Source: Paramacrobiotus metropolitanus (lineage: Eukaryota > Tardigrada > Eutardigrada > Parachela > Macrobiotidae). Taken from it: 64,000 bases of DNA. The stretch spans positions 682,001 to 746,000 of the forward strand of contig NW_026570270.1 in NCBI RefSeq assembly GCF_019649055.1. The letters are read 5' to 3'. The notes beneath the pieces were generated by a model. It searched no databases. It was not told the origin of the DNA and saw nothing but the letters and a program-made list of their open reading frames with translations. Numbering within the stretch: position 1 is the first letter of the stretch; each line of letters opens with the position of its first letter. The position numbers and the translations under genes were made by a program. Shown one piece after another: positions 28,944 to 42,343 of this stretch.

Positions 28944-30090
28944 CTAAAAAAGCGTGCGCATCACAGAAAATATTGAGCCGATCGCAAGAAGAACAAAGGA
29001 GTATTGTGCATAGGATGAACTATTGCACAGGTTATCGTCACAAAGACAGAATGTCCCGGTGTAGGTATTCCCGGTTGGTTGGTCATATCCGTCGACTACG
29101 TAGGCACAGCGATCATAGTCGATCTTATACGAGATTCGGCGCAAATCAGCGTAACTTGCGCAAGTCCGGATGGTACGATCTATACGAGGAATGCACAACT
29201 AAATAATTATCTGTATATTTTGTATTACAGTTATGAAGCACTAATTCAATATTCGCGACGGGAATAACAAACTAAAATATCTACCAGTATTAAATGGTTT
29301 TAAGCCACAGATACCTGCATGCAGTTGCCACCAAACACAAAGACTAAGTAGATCGGGAATGACATGATGTTACTGTCGTATTATCATTTACAAAAATTTA
29401 CTACTGGAAAAATGTTAAAGCATTTATCTAATAAACATTCCCAGGGTTTTCTGTTTGTAACCTTGTCTGCTTTTTAATTTACTACGAGTAAAATTGCGAT
29501 GGAAATGGAAACTACAGTAAACAGATTTACTTAAAACGTTGTAATTCCTTTGACATGGAACGGTCACCGGTTACCTGTATATAAGTTTCCGTTTCGATCT
29601 TTGAAATTTCCGTAATATTTAAGGCATGTATCTTGTCTGGAAGAATCGCACTGGGTCTGTGTTACCGTTAGGCAGTTTGGATCATTCGGATCCACGCATA
29701 CAAAGCAGTTCAGGGCGGAGGCTGTGGAAGACCGAGTTCATGATAAATGGTTAAATTCACATAGTACTTTTTTTAATGAAAAATAATTAGTCACAATGTA
29801 AAAGCTGTATTTATGGATGAGGTTCTCTACAATAATTATAATACTGTATTAAAAACTGTCGTGTATGTTTGTTCAACTACATACTTTCAAAAATTAAAGC
29901 TGATGACTGTAAAGCTTATTCAAAAAAATGCGCCACTGTACTTTTAGCCCAAGCAATTTACGCTCATATATATATGTACTGAGAGTAAATTATTAGTGAC
30001 CGGATCCATTAAAAATAAAATAAACAAATAACAAGACCAACCTGTATGAATACCAGCCAATAAACCCAGCAGCAGAATATACTTCGCCAT
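28944..30090 (-). CDS. Ly6/uPAR-family GPI-anchored protein 2
   Basis: Three exons on the minus strand: 30042-30090, 29575-29721, 28944-29179, both junctions phase 1; 143 residues. The signal peptide is MAKYILLLGLLAGIHTASA, cleaved before LNCFVC. Exon 2 carries CFVCVDPNDPNC and DTCLKYYGNF. Exon 3 carries RTCASY, DRCAYVVDG and the conserved FCLCDDNLCN, then a hydrophobic GPI signal (YSFVLLAIGSIFSVM). Exon number, junction phases and module boundaries equal those of the convergent gene at 27889, so the two are paralogues by inverted duplication. Cell-surface protein of unknown partner. Confidence 0.86.
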
Positions 30091-31568
30091 CGTTGATTAC
30101 GTATTTCGAAAAACGTGTCGACGACAATAATGCAGACTCAAATTGCAACAGACCAACAGCATATATCCACCAATATAAAGAAGCGAAGTCAAAATAATTA
30201 TAAACAAGTGGAGACAAGTCGTTTTGATAAGACCGATTTTGTAGATGGAATTACCGGTTTACTAATGTGGGTATGTAGAAGATATTGTACAGAGTACCTT
30301 ATTATTATAGCGCTATTCTATCTTATCATACAAGTACTCTAAACCTCCAGAAATCCAGCAACAACACAACTTAACAAACGGCGATAGGCTTATGGAATTT
30401 ACATTTTACACTATGAGCTGGTCGTCGCATTCCAAAGTTTTTGTCCGCGTACCGTTAACATGCTCGCCGTGTCAATGTATTATCAGCTATGTGCTGATAT
30501 GCTAGGAAAGCGGGAATTTCCCGTTATAATTATCATGCGTTCCTTTTGTGTTACACATTTTAAAACTCACCACTGGAACCGTACAACAGCCGGCATGGAA
30601 TAACAACGAGATAGTATTAAGACTATGTATGAGTACGTACTTTGCAGAGAAGTGTGCGTACTGTACATTCTGCTTTCACAAAGAGCAAACAGGCAAGGTT
30701 CATTGACTGAATGCAGTTTATATAATACCTATATTGTTATTATTTTGCTGATTATACAAGATTTGACGATTTTGTTTACCGCGCGCTTCAAACAGTCATT
30801 TCCGGCATGCGCAAGGTGTGGCTGGTTGCAAAATGCAGTGTAATTACAGCATTAGCATCCAATTAAAAAAATTTAATAAGTTTAATTATTTAAGCTTCAC
30901 GTAAAGCAGATATTTCATCCATGATGTTAGTTATACCATGTTAGTTGATGATTTTTTTGCAAGTACAGCTCAAGTGCCCAACACCCGTACATCTGCAATA
31001 CAATAAACGGGATGAAAATTAACAGTGTTTAGGAAACTGAAAGTGCACGGTTAATAAAAGTATGACTGATGACAGTTTCAGTTTGTAATGCGTGTACTTG
31101 CACGTTGCAAGGAATTTGCTTTCTTTATTCGTAAATCTGTAAGTGTACATCTTGCGGACTTGAACTGTAAGCACTTGTTAATAAATTGTGTAAAAGCAGT
31201 AATGACACCGTCACACCACTAAAATGAGCAAGCGCAGATTGTGTTTTATATCGCAGTATTAAACAGCCATAAATCGCCAATTCCGTTTAAAGTGTATTGT
31301 TGGAAAGATGATTTATATCGAGCGCTTCACACGAAAATATTCCACCATTCACCGTACATACAAGAAAACACCACTCACGATCACAATCATAAACACCCAA
31401 AAACGGCAAATACTGGATCGCAATGCACATCAAAAGATTTCATACAAGCGCATTTTACCGAACATTCTATTTTCATAATATTATGACGTAACTCGTTAAT
31501 TGTTAACTAAAATACTGTTTGTAATTTATGATGCTGTTATGTAATGCATCTTGTAAAAATTATCTTGA
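30091..31568. other. Intergenic spacer upstream of receptor 5
   Basis: 1.5 kb, AT-rich. Several short frames, none recognisable. It probably includes the promoters of Ly6 gene 2 (left, minus) and receptor 5 (right). Confidence 0.5.
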
Positions 31569-33335
31569 ATGGAGAACAACATAACGACTAATGCGAGTTA
31601 TTCATGTCCATGGCCGGAAGAGGAAGTTTATGCATCCCAGTGGGAGTATGTTTTCATCGTGTGCTATCCGATTCTGTTAATAACCTGCACATTTGGGAAT
31701 TCGCTTAATATCCTGATCTTGGGCTTGGCCAAGGATCCTCAGAGCATCACTGTTTTCTTGCTGGCCTTAGCGGTTGGGGACTTATTAACGCTGTAAGTGT
31801 CTTTACTAACCAGGAAAAAACACGGAAAATTAATAGATTTAGACGCACCTTTATTTATTCCCATGGTATCCCGTATAATTAACGAAGGCGCTTTATTTAG
31901 CAACGTATCGGCAGTAACGGGTTCATTGGTGTGTAATTCTCTGAGTTACGTGAGCCCTTTACGATTGTTATGGCGATTTTATTCTAAAATCCGATAACAG
32001 CTTTGTACAAACTACGTTTATTAACGATAAGTATCTTATAATTTAGGTGGATGCAAGTTCCCCAGTACATGTTTGTGGTTACTCCGGAAATCTTTAATGT
32101 CGCTTATATCTTCGATTATGTCAATGATTACGTACAGGGTCTGTACATATGGCTGCAACTGACGTTTCCAACATTCGCTGACTGGTAATATTATTAACTG
32201 CTGTATTACGCCATTTTACTGGCATTTATTGTGCAAAAAGGTAGTTTTGAAGAAAACATCGAGCAGAACTGCGATGGTAGAATTTTTGCGATAAACGAGC
32301 TTGTCATACCTTTCCTACAGGATTTTGGTTGTATTTTCCGTTGGCCGGGTCCGTGCCGTTATTGACCCTTTATCATACCACGGTCCATCGCCGGCTAGAA
32401 CCGCCCGGATTATCGTCGTCTGCATCTTTATCTACGCAGCCATAATAAATCTGTACAAAGGGGTAACGCAGTATTACTTATTGGCCACGCTGGATATCCC
32501 GACATTCGACGAGGAATCCGGGCGACCATTCATTCGAAACTTGCCGCACTGGCTAGAAACATGGAATACTGTCAACGCATTTTACAAAGTAAAGATCGAT
32601 ACATACAGTACCTGTTTTATTTGTTTCGTCATGTACAAACAGCAGCGTTTATCGTTTTTAAAATTTAATTTACATCCTTACTGTAAATTCTCTTTATAAG
32701 TTTTATTGCTTTAGGATGTAGAGATCATGGTGATATTTTTAATCCTACTTTCCTGCAACTCCATCATAATCTGGGCCATTTTCAAGCGTCGCCGGAACCT
32801 GCAGTTGCGCGCGACCGTTACCGATACCGACCGGAAGCAGACGAGCGGCAAAGCGATCCTAGTTTCCGCGGTCTCCACCTACCTGATATGCATGCTGCCG
32901 GAAGCGATTAACGAAATGCTGGGGATGTTGGCCCGTTATCCGTACTGCATGTACGACTACCGCATGTATAACACCCTATGGCGCCCCGCCCAGCTGCTCA
33001 TGCTGGTTCCCTATTCCTTCAACTTCTACTTATACTTCGCCTTCAGTATGAAATTCCGCACTGATGCGAAAGAAACGTTCAAGAGGATTGTAGAGAAGTG
33101 CCAGTGCTGCCGAGGTGGGATGGAAAATGGATATATGCCGGGTCCAAGAAGAGGCAGCGAAGCGCTTAGTGAGATTTTCCAGCTGGATTCGAGAAGAGCC
33201 AGTGATGCCCTTGTGACCATATTCAGTGCGAAACAACAGGGGCGGCAGTCGGAGTTAGGAGGAAAGGTTACTTTGAGTGACGAACGGTCTGCTGAATTAC
33301 AGTCCAGTCAGGCTACAGGAGAAACGAGCTTGTAG
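31569..33335 (+). CDS. Orphan 7TM receptor 5 (second receptor family, copy 1)
   Basis: Four exons: 31569-31792, 32047-32184, 32321-32588, 32715-33335; 416 residues, frame kept throughout. The N-terminus has NIT and NAS sequons. TM1 contains G-N-S-L-N (FGNSLNILILGLAKDPQ) and TM2 ends ALAVGDLLTL. The TM3 end is V-G-R-V-R-A-V-I-D-P-L, so D-R-Y is G-R-V but the following R-A-V-I-D-P-L is classic. TM6 includes AILVSAVSTYLICMLPEAIN, and TM7 ends in YSFNFYLYF in place of NPxxY. General layout recalls FMRFamide-receptor-like peptide GPCRs; I would not name it further. The long tail has Cys-Cys (palmitoylation-like) and a segment DSRRASDAL with a PKA-type site. Paralogues at 46132 and 49129 keep all three intron positions. 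Confidence 0.88.
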
Positions 33336-33821
33336 ACCTACAGCTCATTATTTGCAACGTTTTGACGAACGCGTTTAGTTTTTCATCAGCTGTCAATCAC
33401 GACTTTTTCTTTTACATATTTCTTTTACATGTTTATCGTATTGCTGCTGGGTAATATTTATATGATAACAAATTTGTTGAAATAAACATGCTAGGCTGAA
33501 GGTAAGTAGTCAGAATGGTTTTACGTGTGTAGAGGTATACAATTAGGTACTATACGCATTTTACTTGCATTTTCTGACAATTCTAACACCGATATCCGAC
33601 ATCTTTGTGCCGAATATACGTGGCATAATATTTCACAATATTTGGTTCCAGTGTCTTTCGTGAATTTGGGATTTATTTTCAACAACCAGAAATGGAATGT
33701 CTATAATAATTTGTAAATGCAGAATATTTGATCGCTCAATATGCTCCCTAAATCACATATTGCATCGGCATATTTTATATAACAACGTTAACACTCCAGT
33801 TTTATGAGAATAAAAAACGTC
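33336..33821. other. Short convergent spacer
   Basis: 486 bp between the stop of receptor 5 and the stop of astacin 1 on the opposite strand. Holds a poly(A) signal aataaa at 33481-33486 for receptor 5. Nothing else recognised. Confidence 0.6.
33481..33486 (+). promoter_or_regulatory. Poly(A) signal for receptor 5
   Basis: aataaa 146 bp after the receptor 5 stop codon, the first such hexamer downstream on the + strand. Confidence 0.5.
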
Positions 33822-36773
33822 TCAACCGCGTCCACCTCCCCCACCAGATCCAAAAAGTACGCCTAGAAAAAAAAGACGGGATGTGACTTTGTCTCGTGTA
33901 GCCTGTGGCCTTGGAGCTGCCGTTGTTATATTTGATACTAATTTTTTTCCCGACTTACATGTGTCTGCTCCAGTCGGATCGGGCGTAAGCGTGGCATCGT
34001 CGGTTCCTCGAGGGGGACTGATTCCGCTTCCTTCCACGGGGTCTGATATAAGCGGTGCGTAACACATCACTGTGGTCTTTGTGATACACAAACGCAAGGT
34101 ACGTAATATTCAGCGGTGCCTTCGTATATACATACGTGTTGTCACGCAGCTAAACTAACCGGTTTTCATATTTTGGTATTTCCGGCTATAGTCATATCAA
34201 TACTTCCCAAATGCTACCATAACTGTTATAGTAATGCACTTTAAGTCTCATAATGACGTATTGCTTCTACGAGCAGGAGTTACAGCCAAATAACAAGCCA
34301 AAATTATTCCAGTTCGTGCTATTCAAAGGTCACTTATAGAGGTTAGTGATTTAGCGATGCTGAAGGAAATGTCCGACGAGTCGGGCAAAGCTCAAAAGTT
34401 TTATCACTGTTTCTTTGATTTGAACGTACTCGTTAAAAACTGTAATTTATGTAAATATTGCAATCATTAACTGAGATCATTAAAGATCATCATCAGATCA
34501 GAGATCATCATAACTGAGATCATTAAAGTCGACTAGACAAATTTGGTAGATAAGATGCACCTTGAAAACAAAGAAGTGTTTGTCACATCTTACCACAAGA
34601 TGTGGAGGTGTAGGGGCTAGCACTGTAGACGGTTTCGGCTGGTATTACAGGCTGTAGAACCAGGCTGGTGTTTTGCGGGCATGAGTATAAACTGCTGATC
34701 TTCTCATAATCCAGATCGCTAACAATCTCCGCGGCGCTGATCCTTGCTGAGGCGTTGTTTTTTCGCGTAATCACCGGTAAACTGAGATTGAGTGCAAATG
34801 CTTCGCTATTGTAATGCATGATCGATGTGGTATCATACGGCACATCCACCACAAACTTCCGGTTATATTTGAGAAAATTGTTTTGAACTGTGGATACAAT
34901 GCTTTGTTATGCATGGTCAAAACTAATCAGATGAACGAGCATTTGTTTACGTACAAGCAGGGTCAACGTTGTTAAGGTCGATATCGATGTATGTATCGCG
35001 GTCCAAACGGGATTGCTCATGAACAAATCCCAGAGTGTGCATGAGCTCATGCTCTAGACATTTAAGAAAGCTCATGAAATCTTTCTGGCATTTATTCCCA
35101 ACATTTTTCAATAATATTTCACCCGCTATCTCATTACCTACCAACCACTGTCCCCGTCAGACATGTTCGATTGTTGGCACCGGCTATTTGCAGCGATAAT
35201 AACTGCCGCCCGCCCTGTCTTCCCACAAAGGACCAGCAACTAGGAAGTACGAGAATTCTTAGCATCATGTTTTTCCTTGCGATAGTTTGCAAACAGCAGT
35301 TTACCCAAGCTGGTTGACTATCTTCACGTAATCGGTCTCTGTTGTCCTTGGATAAAACGTCACGCATGTCTTCTGAGAAATCGCGCACATTTTCTTTACG
35401 ATGTAAGAGGCATTATCCGCCGCTATAATTGAATAACGTCGTTATCATTCTGAACGTTGTTCATTTACAAATAAAGAATGATGCATCGTTTTCATCGTTG
35501 CAATCTAAAAGCATAAAATGGTATGTTTTCGTAAAATAATTCTGTATCGCGCTACAATTACGGTTAACCGAATATAAATTATATGTACATAATATCTTTA
35601 TGTACATAAATTTTGTAAACATAACTATACGTACAGAAGGCAGAATCTATGACATAGGGAACACCGCCGGGCCACAAACTCGACCGACTGCATACCTACA
35701 AAGATTCGAAGCTCCACATTTAGCAGTAGAAACAAATATTTTGCGTTGCAGATAACTGTAACCATACTTCGACAATAGCATTTGTATCGCTGCTGTTGCT
35801 AGCTTGCCGCTTTCTCCTAGCTGGCGCGCTTGTAGACGGAGCAGCCGCAATTATATCGTAGGTGATAGAGGCCACCCGAATATCACCCTCGAATAGCTGG
35901 GCAGACTGGCGAAGGTCTCCATTGACGAACTTGTTCGGAATTGCTTCATAGCCAACTATTTGGCAATGCAATGGGTATTTCAACCAATAATTAATTAAAA
36001 GGGTTAAACTTTGTACAACGGGGATAACCTGGATTAGTACTGTCATCGCGTAGCTGCACAGGACAGCCAACCATGTCTCGGAGACCTCGCGGTACACTGG
36101 CACAGGCATCTGTCAGTTAACAAACGTCATGTATAGTAATTTTTGTTATGTCTTGCTGTTTTTATAGATGATGCTTTAAATAATGGACGATTTTAATTAC
36201 AGGAAAGCAGTTACTTAGAAAGAGCTACAGTCCATTCACTAATGTACTTTAGTATGGGTTACATTTTATGGGTTACATTTTACCATAGTATTCATCTAAA
36301 ACCGTTGGCGGGCCAGGAGTAATTGGAGCCGGTGTTGGCGCCGCTGTTGGACACGTCGGTGCAGTTGGTCTCGTTGGGGTTGGCGTCGAAGGAGATGGTG
36401 TTACCCGCTGGCTCTGAACACTCCGACACAAACCACTGGATGGGTCGAAATAGTGATGCCGATCACACTGACATATCCCTCCACCACTCTCCATTCCATC
36501 ATTTGCCAATCGGCACACAGAAAACGGCCGCTGACATCGTGTGCCAATCAACCGGCACGGACATCCAATATCCGCTAAGGCACCTACAGTATTACAAGGA
36601 CGTCCGCTGGCGGAGGTGGCACGCTGTCCGAACGGCCGCATAAAGGCGAACGTTGTGACAAACAAGGTAATATCCAGAACAAGTACTGCATAAAATCCAA
36701 AGACTAGGATGCTGCATAAGCAGGATCGAAAGGAGAGCAGCCAGATGAAGTGTCCCTGCATTATTCGACTCAT
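33822..36773 (-). CDS. Astacin metalloprotease 1 with EB-like Cys-rich N-terminal module
   Basis: Ten minus-strand exons: 36284-36773, 36029-36109, 35768-35955, 35635-35695, 35305-35422, 35142-35239, 34955-35053, 34594-34887, 33959-34069, 33822-33862; 526 residues, all phases agree. Order: hydrophobic N-terminus (about 10-45, signal or anchor); Cys-rich EB-like module (ADIGCPCRLIGTRCQRPFSVC... GICQCDRHHY); Pro/Thr-rich linker; propeptide with the astacin Asp-switch F-E-G-D (212-215); furin site RRKR (237-240); catalytic domain from LWPGGVPYVI; zinc site HELMHTLGFVHEQSR with H347, H351, H357; Met-turn SIMHY (400-404). The C-terminus ends in a tiny Gly-rich tail encoded by two small exons (CVLFGSGGGGGRG). 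All catalytic residues are present, so an active secreted or surface zinc protease is expected. Tail-to-tail neighbour of receptor 5; paralogue at 51420. Confidence 0.9.
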
Positions 36774-39128
36774 TCAATATCCAAGATTTCAGAAAACAAA
36801 CGTACAGTTGGACAGAAAGTCACTCTTAATTTTCAGTCTTTTTCCGGTCTGAATTAGCGTATGTATAATACTGATATGGACGAGAGATGTCTCGCTTTCT
36901 GATTCGGTAATCTGCCTCGACATCACCGTTACTCTGCTTACATCATTTACGATCTTACATACTCATCTTCATCTTTCTTCTTTTTACAGATTTGAACCGC
37001 TGCATCCGGTACTGAAATGTTGACAGAACATCAAAGGGTACTTACGGCTGTACTGACGACAGGTGTAAATGACGGTATAATGACTAAACAATGACTGTAC
37101 TCTGGGCAGCGCTACCAGCCAACTGCTACGGATGTTATATTAATGGGCGATGGACAGTCCGCTGGGGCATGAAATGAACATCAAGAGTGATCGTTAACCT
37201 TGAATCTACTTCTTAGATGGTGCAGGCGTCCTCTCGGCTCCATCTAGAAGGTCTACTTTCTCGGTGAAACGGAATTTGGAAAAACTTGATGTTTCTATCA
37301 TATAACCATCATGTCTGCTAGTATATTCAAAGCGCAGTTTAAGACCACGGGTATCCAAAAAAAAAGTATATTTTGATAGTAATTTTGTATGCGAAAGAGT
37401 GTTGCGCCAGCTTTTAAAACGAACCGCTTGCTAGAAAAATAACAACCACGGCCTGCGATTGGGCATGCAAGGAAATTTATTTTCTAAATGTTACAGTACA
37501 TCACGGTTACCTAATTAAAAACATTCTGGTACGGGACTATGCGCGACATAACACTGTCCGTTTCGTCAATGCCGGTATCTGGTTTCGGCTCGCCTTCTGG
37601 AGCTGTCGCGGGACTCGTACGTAGCAAGAACTACAACATAAAAGTTGCGTCCCTCATACAGTAATTCTGTCTGGTTAAACGGGCAAGAAGAATAATTTTG
37701 GGAATAACTACCGGAAACCACTGACGCCTGCGAACAAGCGACCAACACTGCGCACAGCAACATTGTTCTATTGTTCTTTATTATCAGAATGCAGAACCGA
37801 AATTATTTAGGGGAGCCGGGAAATTAAGTGCATCGCTGCCATTTTACAGTTAGTTCATCAGCCTTCAGGTTACGAAAGCAACAAATAAGCTGATTGTGAA
37901 CGGAAAAAAAAGTAGTGCTCTCCGTGAATACCGTATGTTCTAATGGCTTTGCAAGACTTTGTACTAAACGTAAAGCATTGATTAATTCACAAAAATTAAA
38001 AGGAGCCGTACGCTCGACAGCCTTAAAACTATTATTTTACCAATTACAATGGGAAATTTCCGACGATAACTAGCTTTAAATTGTCGTTATGTGTCTAGCC
38101 ATCGTCTTTTTCCTCAGTAATTACTGCAAGCAACTACAATATCTGTAATTTATGTTAGTACAATCCGCAGAGGTAATCCATGTCGCTTCTGTTCTCTACA
38201 ATGCTGTACATAGCGAAGTACGTTGTAAGAACAGTATGTACATCGCTGTGAACAAACGGAAGACCGCTTCCGCTGCGGAACTGCAAAATGCAATCCCGAT
38301 ACTGTTCCTGGAAGCAACGTGCAACCGCATAGCATAAAACATTTCTATGCAATTGCTATTATAATTTAAGTCGTGGAACTAAAAAACCTCCATCAGAAAC
38401 ATATACGAATCTGTGAGCACTCGCATATACTGTACACTCGCTTATACAAAAAGCCGAGCACTGCTGTTTATGTGAATGGAACTGCAAAATTTTTTTCAGA
38501 ACTCTGTACAAGTTTTCTAGTAATTTAAGTCTGTACTTTTTTGTGTTTGATTGTTTGGTGCAGCAACCGTTGCATTAGTGCTGTCCGCGTTGCTTCTTGC
38601 GTGGTATCTCAAGCTTGTACACAATGTTGCTAGTACTAGTACTTTATTATCACGTGGGAAGTGCGCGAAGGCGAGAGCTTACAAAACCTACAGAACGCAA
38701 CTTAAATTCTTTTGGTATACGCGATTTTTGGGAAATACATTAATCGCTTGTGAATGCTATACAACAGTCACCTTAGTTTTCTCCACATTCAGGGAATTAA
38801 AGTAGTGGTGGTAGCGCAATAAAGCCGCCACTTGAAGCACTCACGTTCTTTTACACTACCGGAACATTTTACTCGTATATACTTGAAAGACCGTCGATTT
38901 TCTGGATACAGCACTTAACTTCCCATAATAGTGCTAAATCGTACATTTTTCCAATGGTTTAGTCCGAAACATGACGTCTTACTTCGATGAGGATTTGCTA
39001 TAAAAACATGCAAGATAGCCGGTAATAACAGTGTTATTAGCATTAACAATCCAACAGTAGATATCATTAATTTTTCTCTATTAACATTTTACGAATAAAG
39101 AAGTAAAACGTCCGTAACATATAAGGGA
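36774..39128. other. Spacer between astacin 1 and the CUB-trypsin gene
   Basis: 2.4 kb. It holds one possible small secreted protein (37566-37763, listed separately). A hydrophobic + frame at 38551-38805 follows an acceptor-like ttggtgcag but has no partner exons that I can find. The rest is AT-rich and unassigned. Confidence 0.5.
37566..37763 (-). CDS. Small putative secreted protein
   Basis: 65 codons on the minus strand, starting MLLCAVLVACSQASVVSGS, which looks like a signal peptide. It is followed by a short region with NYSS and NQT sequons and a basic end. No family recognised. It could be a single-exon small gene or the first exon of a larger one; I could not find further exons. Confidence 0.3.
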   Translation of the reverse strand: MLLCAVLVACSQASVVSGSYSQNYSSCPFNQTELLYEGRNFYVVVLATYESRDSSRRRAETRYRH

Positions 39129-41814
39129 ATGTCCATCAGCTCAGTTTTTGCACTTTGTGAAATTCTCGGTTGTGCTAACCTTGCTGCTCAAATAATTGGT
39201 AAGTTGTCAGAAATTAATTTCTATCCTGTATTGAAAATTATTTCATGATAACCAACAAATTTCAGTGCCACAGCCAAATAACGCGAAATCGTACGACTCG
39301 GACCCTGCGACGCAGATCTTTAACAGTGGTCGAGAAAGCGGTACATTTTATTCGCATCCCGGCTTTTCTAGCCACCCTCGACGGCCGTACGTCGCCGGAA
39401 CAAAGAAGCGATTCGCTGTTGTACTGCCATCTTATTGTCGAGCAAAGCTTTCCCTGGACATGACCAACACCAGCAATTTCAACATGCGTGATTATGACTT
39501 TGGAGTGATGTTCGACGGAGGACTGGCTCTGAATCTTGGAACGTCCATGTGCGACCGCAAAAGTTATGAACATCTCCAACAACGTACGGCTACAATGATT
39601 TGTACCAACACGCCATAAATTATTTAAATCTAACTAAAACTAATATGCTAAGACCGTCTTAGTAAGGCGTATACATATTACAAGCATATTGAATTATACA
39701 TATTGTACATGTACGGTTTTTGTATTACTTTATATTATAGAAGTATGCATTTTTCTCTCTTGCAGAAGGCAACAGCAACTACCAGTGTAAGCTTTTCCAG
39801 CATAAGCATTCATTTCTGAACGTAAAGAAATGTCGTTTCTTAGTGGTAACCACTTCCAACAAGTCAGCAGCTCGAAGCTTTCTAAGCAGTACCAATGTGG
39901 CGGTGTTTGACTTCTGCGCTCACCCGTACAACAAGGATACAGATGCCACGCGCAGATTGGGATTCGCCACTAAGTGGAGCTGTGTTCGCAGTTCGGCGAA
40001 CCCCACAACAGTACGGAAGACGACAACCACAAAACGTATGACCACGAAGAGTACCACCACTAAGCCCATGATCCCTCGACCAATCCCCGTCCCAGCCAAA
40101 CCCAAACCCCCAGTGGCGCCGGTTAACACCGGTTGTGGTATTCCGATTAACTCAGACGATCGACCGGCCTCCAAGTTTCAGCGCATTATCGGCGGCGTGA
40201 CGCCCGCACCCAGCGCCTGGCCGTGGGCGGCTGCTCTGGTTTTTCAGAATGGACAGAATGAACAGCAGGGCTGCGGCGCCAGTGTGGTACGTAGGCTACT
40301 CATTTATCAAAGTGGCGTAGCAGTGAAAAAAACTGAAATTACCCGATTTTATTGTTGTTCACCGCAGCTCAACAGTCAGTGGGTGGTCACCGCCGCGCAT
40401 TGCGTTAAATTAGGTGTCCCGGAAGATGTGTATCTGAAAGGCATGAAGGTAATGTACTGTTTTGTCTGTGGGCACCGTACATATGCAATGTCGAATAATG
40501 GAACTGCTTGTGCTTTATTCCCTGTGAAGTTGATGTACAAAAATAACCTACTTAATTCTTCCGGTCAGCAGATAACTTTAAGTTTGCTAGCGACTTCTGG
40601 GTCGTCAAAACGCTAATGTGAAAATCGGTTCTAGGTTTATTACGGCAACCAAAATTTGTTGAAAGTTCCTGCAAGTCAGGTAAGTGATGGTACTCTAAAA
40701 AACAGGAAAATTAAAGGCCGTCGTCCGTATTACGCATTTAAATTTCGAAATCAAATAACGAAGAAGTATGCAAAAACTACTCTTTCAAGAAAACAACATA
40801 ATGGCAGAGAACCTTTCAAATTTAGAAAGCCAGCATCGTCCGCGCTATTGTCCATCCAGATTACACTAAGGCAGCCGGGGGTAATGTCAATGATGTTGCA
40901 CTGATTAAGTTAACAGCACCCATACCGGATTTCCCTAATTCCATGGTATCGCCTATATGTCTGCCAAGTGATGCAATCGGGACTTTCAAAGCGCAGTCAT
41001 ATGGTGCCAAGGGCCGACCGATTGCTTATGTGGCCGGGTGGGGATTACTAAAACACGGACACGGTAAAATATAAATTCAACATAATTTAAGTAATGCTCT
41101 CAGTGTATGAGACTTTGCCGATAAAGCTATCTAAAATTGCAGATAGAGGTGACGCAACGATTGGAGGCGGCACTGACCAGCTCCTGCAGACCAATATAGA
41201 AATATTTAGCAACAACGAATGCCACGAGGCTTTGGACCTGCCGACTGGGCGATTCCCTGACACTGCGGTAATGCTAATTTGCCACTCGTTTCGAGAAAAG
41301 GTCAGATTATATTCAGTTCCGCGTACAATGCTAGATCTGTGGAGGCTTGGATCAAGGTGGGCGGGACGCTTGTAAAGGTACATTCATCTTTATGGCACTT
41401 ACAATACATCGGTTGTTGTCGGCTTGCAATTGTTTTTTCGCACCTAATAAACACATAGTACATTTTACACGGTTATTATTATTACGATTCCCAGGATATT
41501 TAATTTTTGAATCGATTATCCATCTATCTTATCTCCATCAAAACCGCAATCCTGGTTCCATTTATTCAAAACTGAAGCATTTAGCTTGTCACCGCTGCCA
41601 GACTGAAAACAACTTTCGAATGACAAGTTATCACTTGATTGTAGGAGATTCTGGAGGGCCCCTCGTGATGGCCGAGCCACCCAGTTACAACAGATACTCG
41701 CTGTTTGGAATTTCATCGTTTGGTTACGGCTGTGGCGAGGCCGGTGTGCCAGGAGCGTACTCGGATGTTTTCAAATTGAAAAAATGGATAACCGACACAA
41801 TGGCCTCAAATTAG
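39129..41814 (+). CDS. Secreted CUB-like plus trypsin-type serine protease
   Basis: Nine exons: 39129-39198, 39266-39583, 39766-40286, 40368-40448, 40635-40679, 40826-41063, 41143-41267, 41335-41377, 41645-41814; 536 residues, frame intact. Order: signal peptide (MSISSVFALCEILGCANLAA); a Cys-poor CUB-like region (SGTFYSHPGFSSHP... to about residue 210; the CUB assignment is the weakest part); a Thr/Lys/Pro-rich linker (TTTKRMTTKSTTTKP); then CGIP and the activation site FQR269|IIGG. The S1 domain has H314 in VTAAHC, D368 in NDVALI and S483 in KGDSGGPLV. D477, six residues before the Ser, predicts trypsin-like cleavage after Arg/Lys. All catalytic residues are present. Likely an extracellular zymogen like arthropod immune or coagulation-type proteases; the substrate is unknown. 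Confidence 0.9.
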
Positions 41815-42343
41815 GGAATTTATGAAAGCTGCAGTCTGCAGAGCCTACTGCGCAAAGATTTTTCGGCAGAGGATTTCCTTAAACTGTTTATTCGCAAGAG
41901 CAGAGCCATAACTGACCAGTAAAACCCCCTAGTTCCGAAAATTCGTCGTTCAAAATATTTTTTGGTTTGCGTTTTGAAAAAAAGTTTTGTTGTTTGCGCG
42001 TCTTGTGACAAAAGATGGAATTTCCATCGGTGAATAATAATAACTATTCATAATTGCCCGTACGCATTTAATTTTACTCATGTAGGAAGTAGTACAGTAT
42101 TTAATTAATACGATTCCTGAAAACTGGCTTCCCATTCTAAATGCGGCCTCTGCGTTCTTAATAGCTTTATGAAGCTTTTACTTGGTACTGTATTCAAACA
42201 TTAGTAACCAAAACTGATAGTACGCCCCTAATCATAGTTGCGCACATATTACCATGAGTACAATATTTATTCTTCTTGATGAGTAAATCAGAAGTAGTTT
42301 TAATTTTGATAGTACTTCCAAAGTACGATAACAATATCTAGGC
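41815..42343. other. Spacer downstream of the CUB-trypsin gene
   Basis: About 530 bp, AT-rich, no supportable gene. Confidence 0.5.

Noticed and set aside
38551-38805. Hydrophobic + strand frame after an acceptor-like site
   Set aside because: No upstream exon or domain found.
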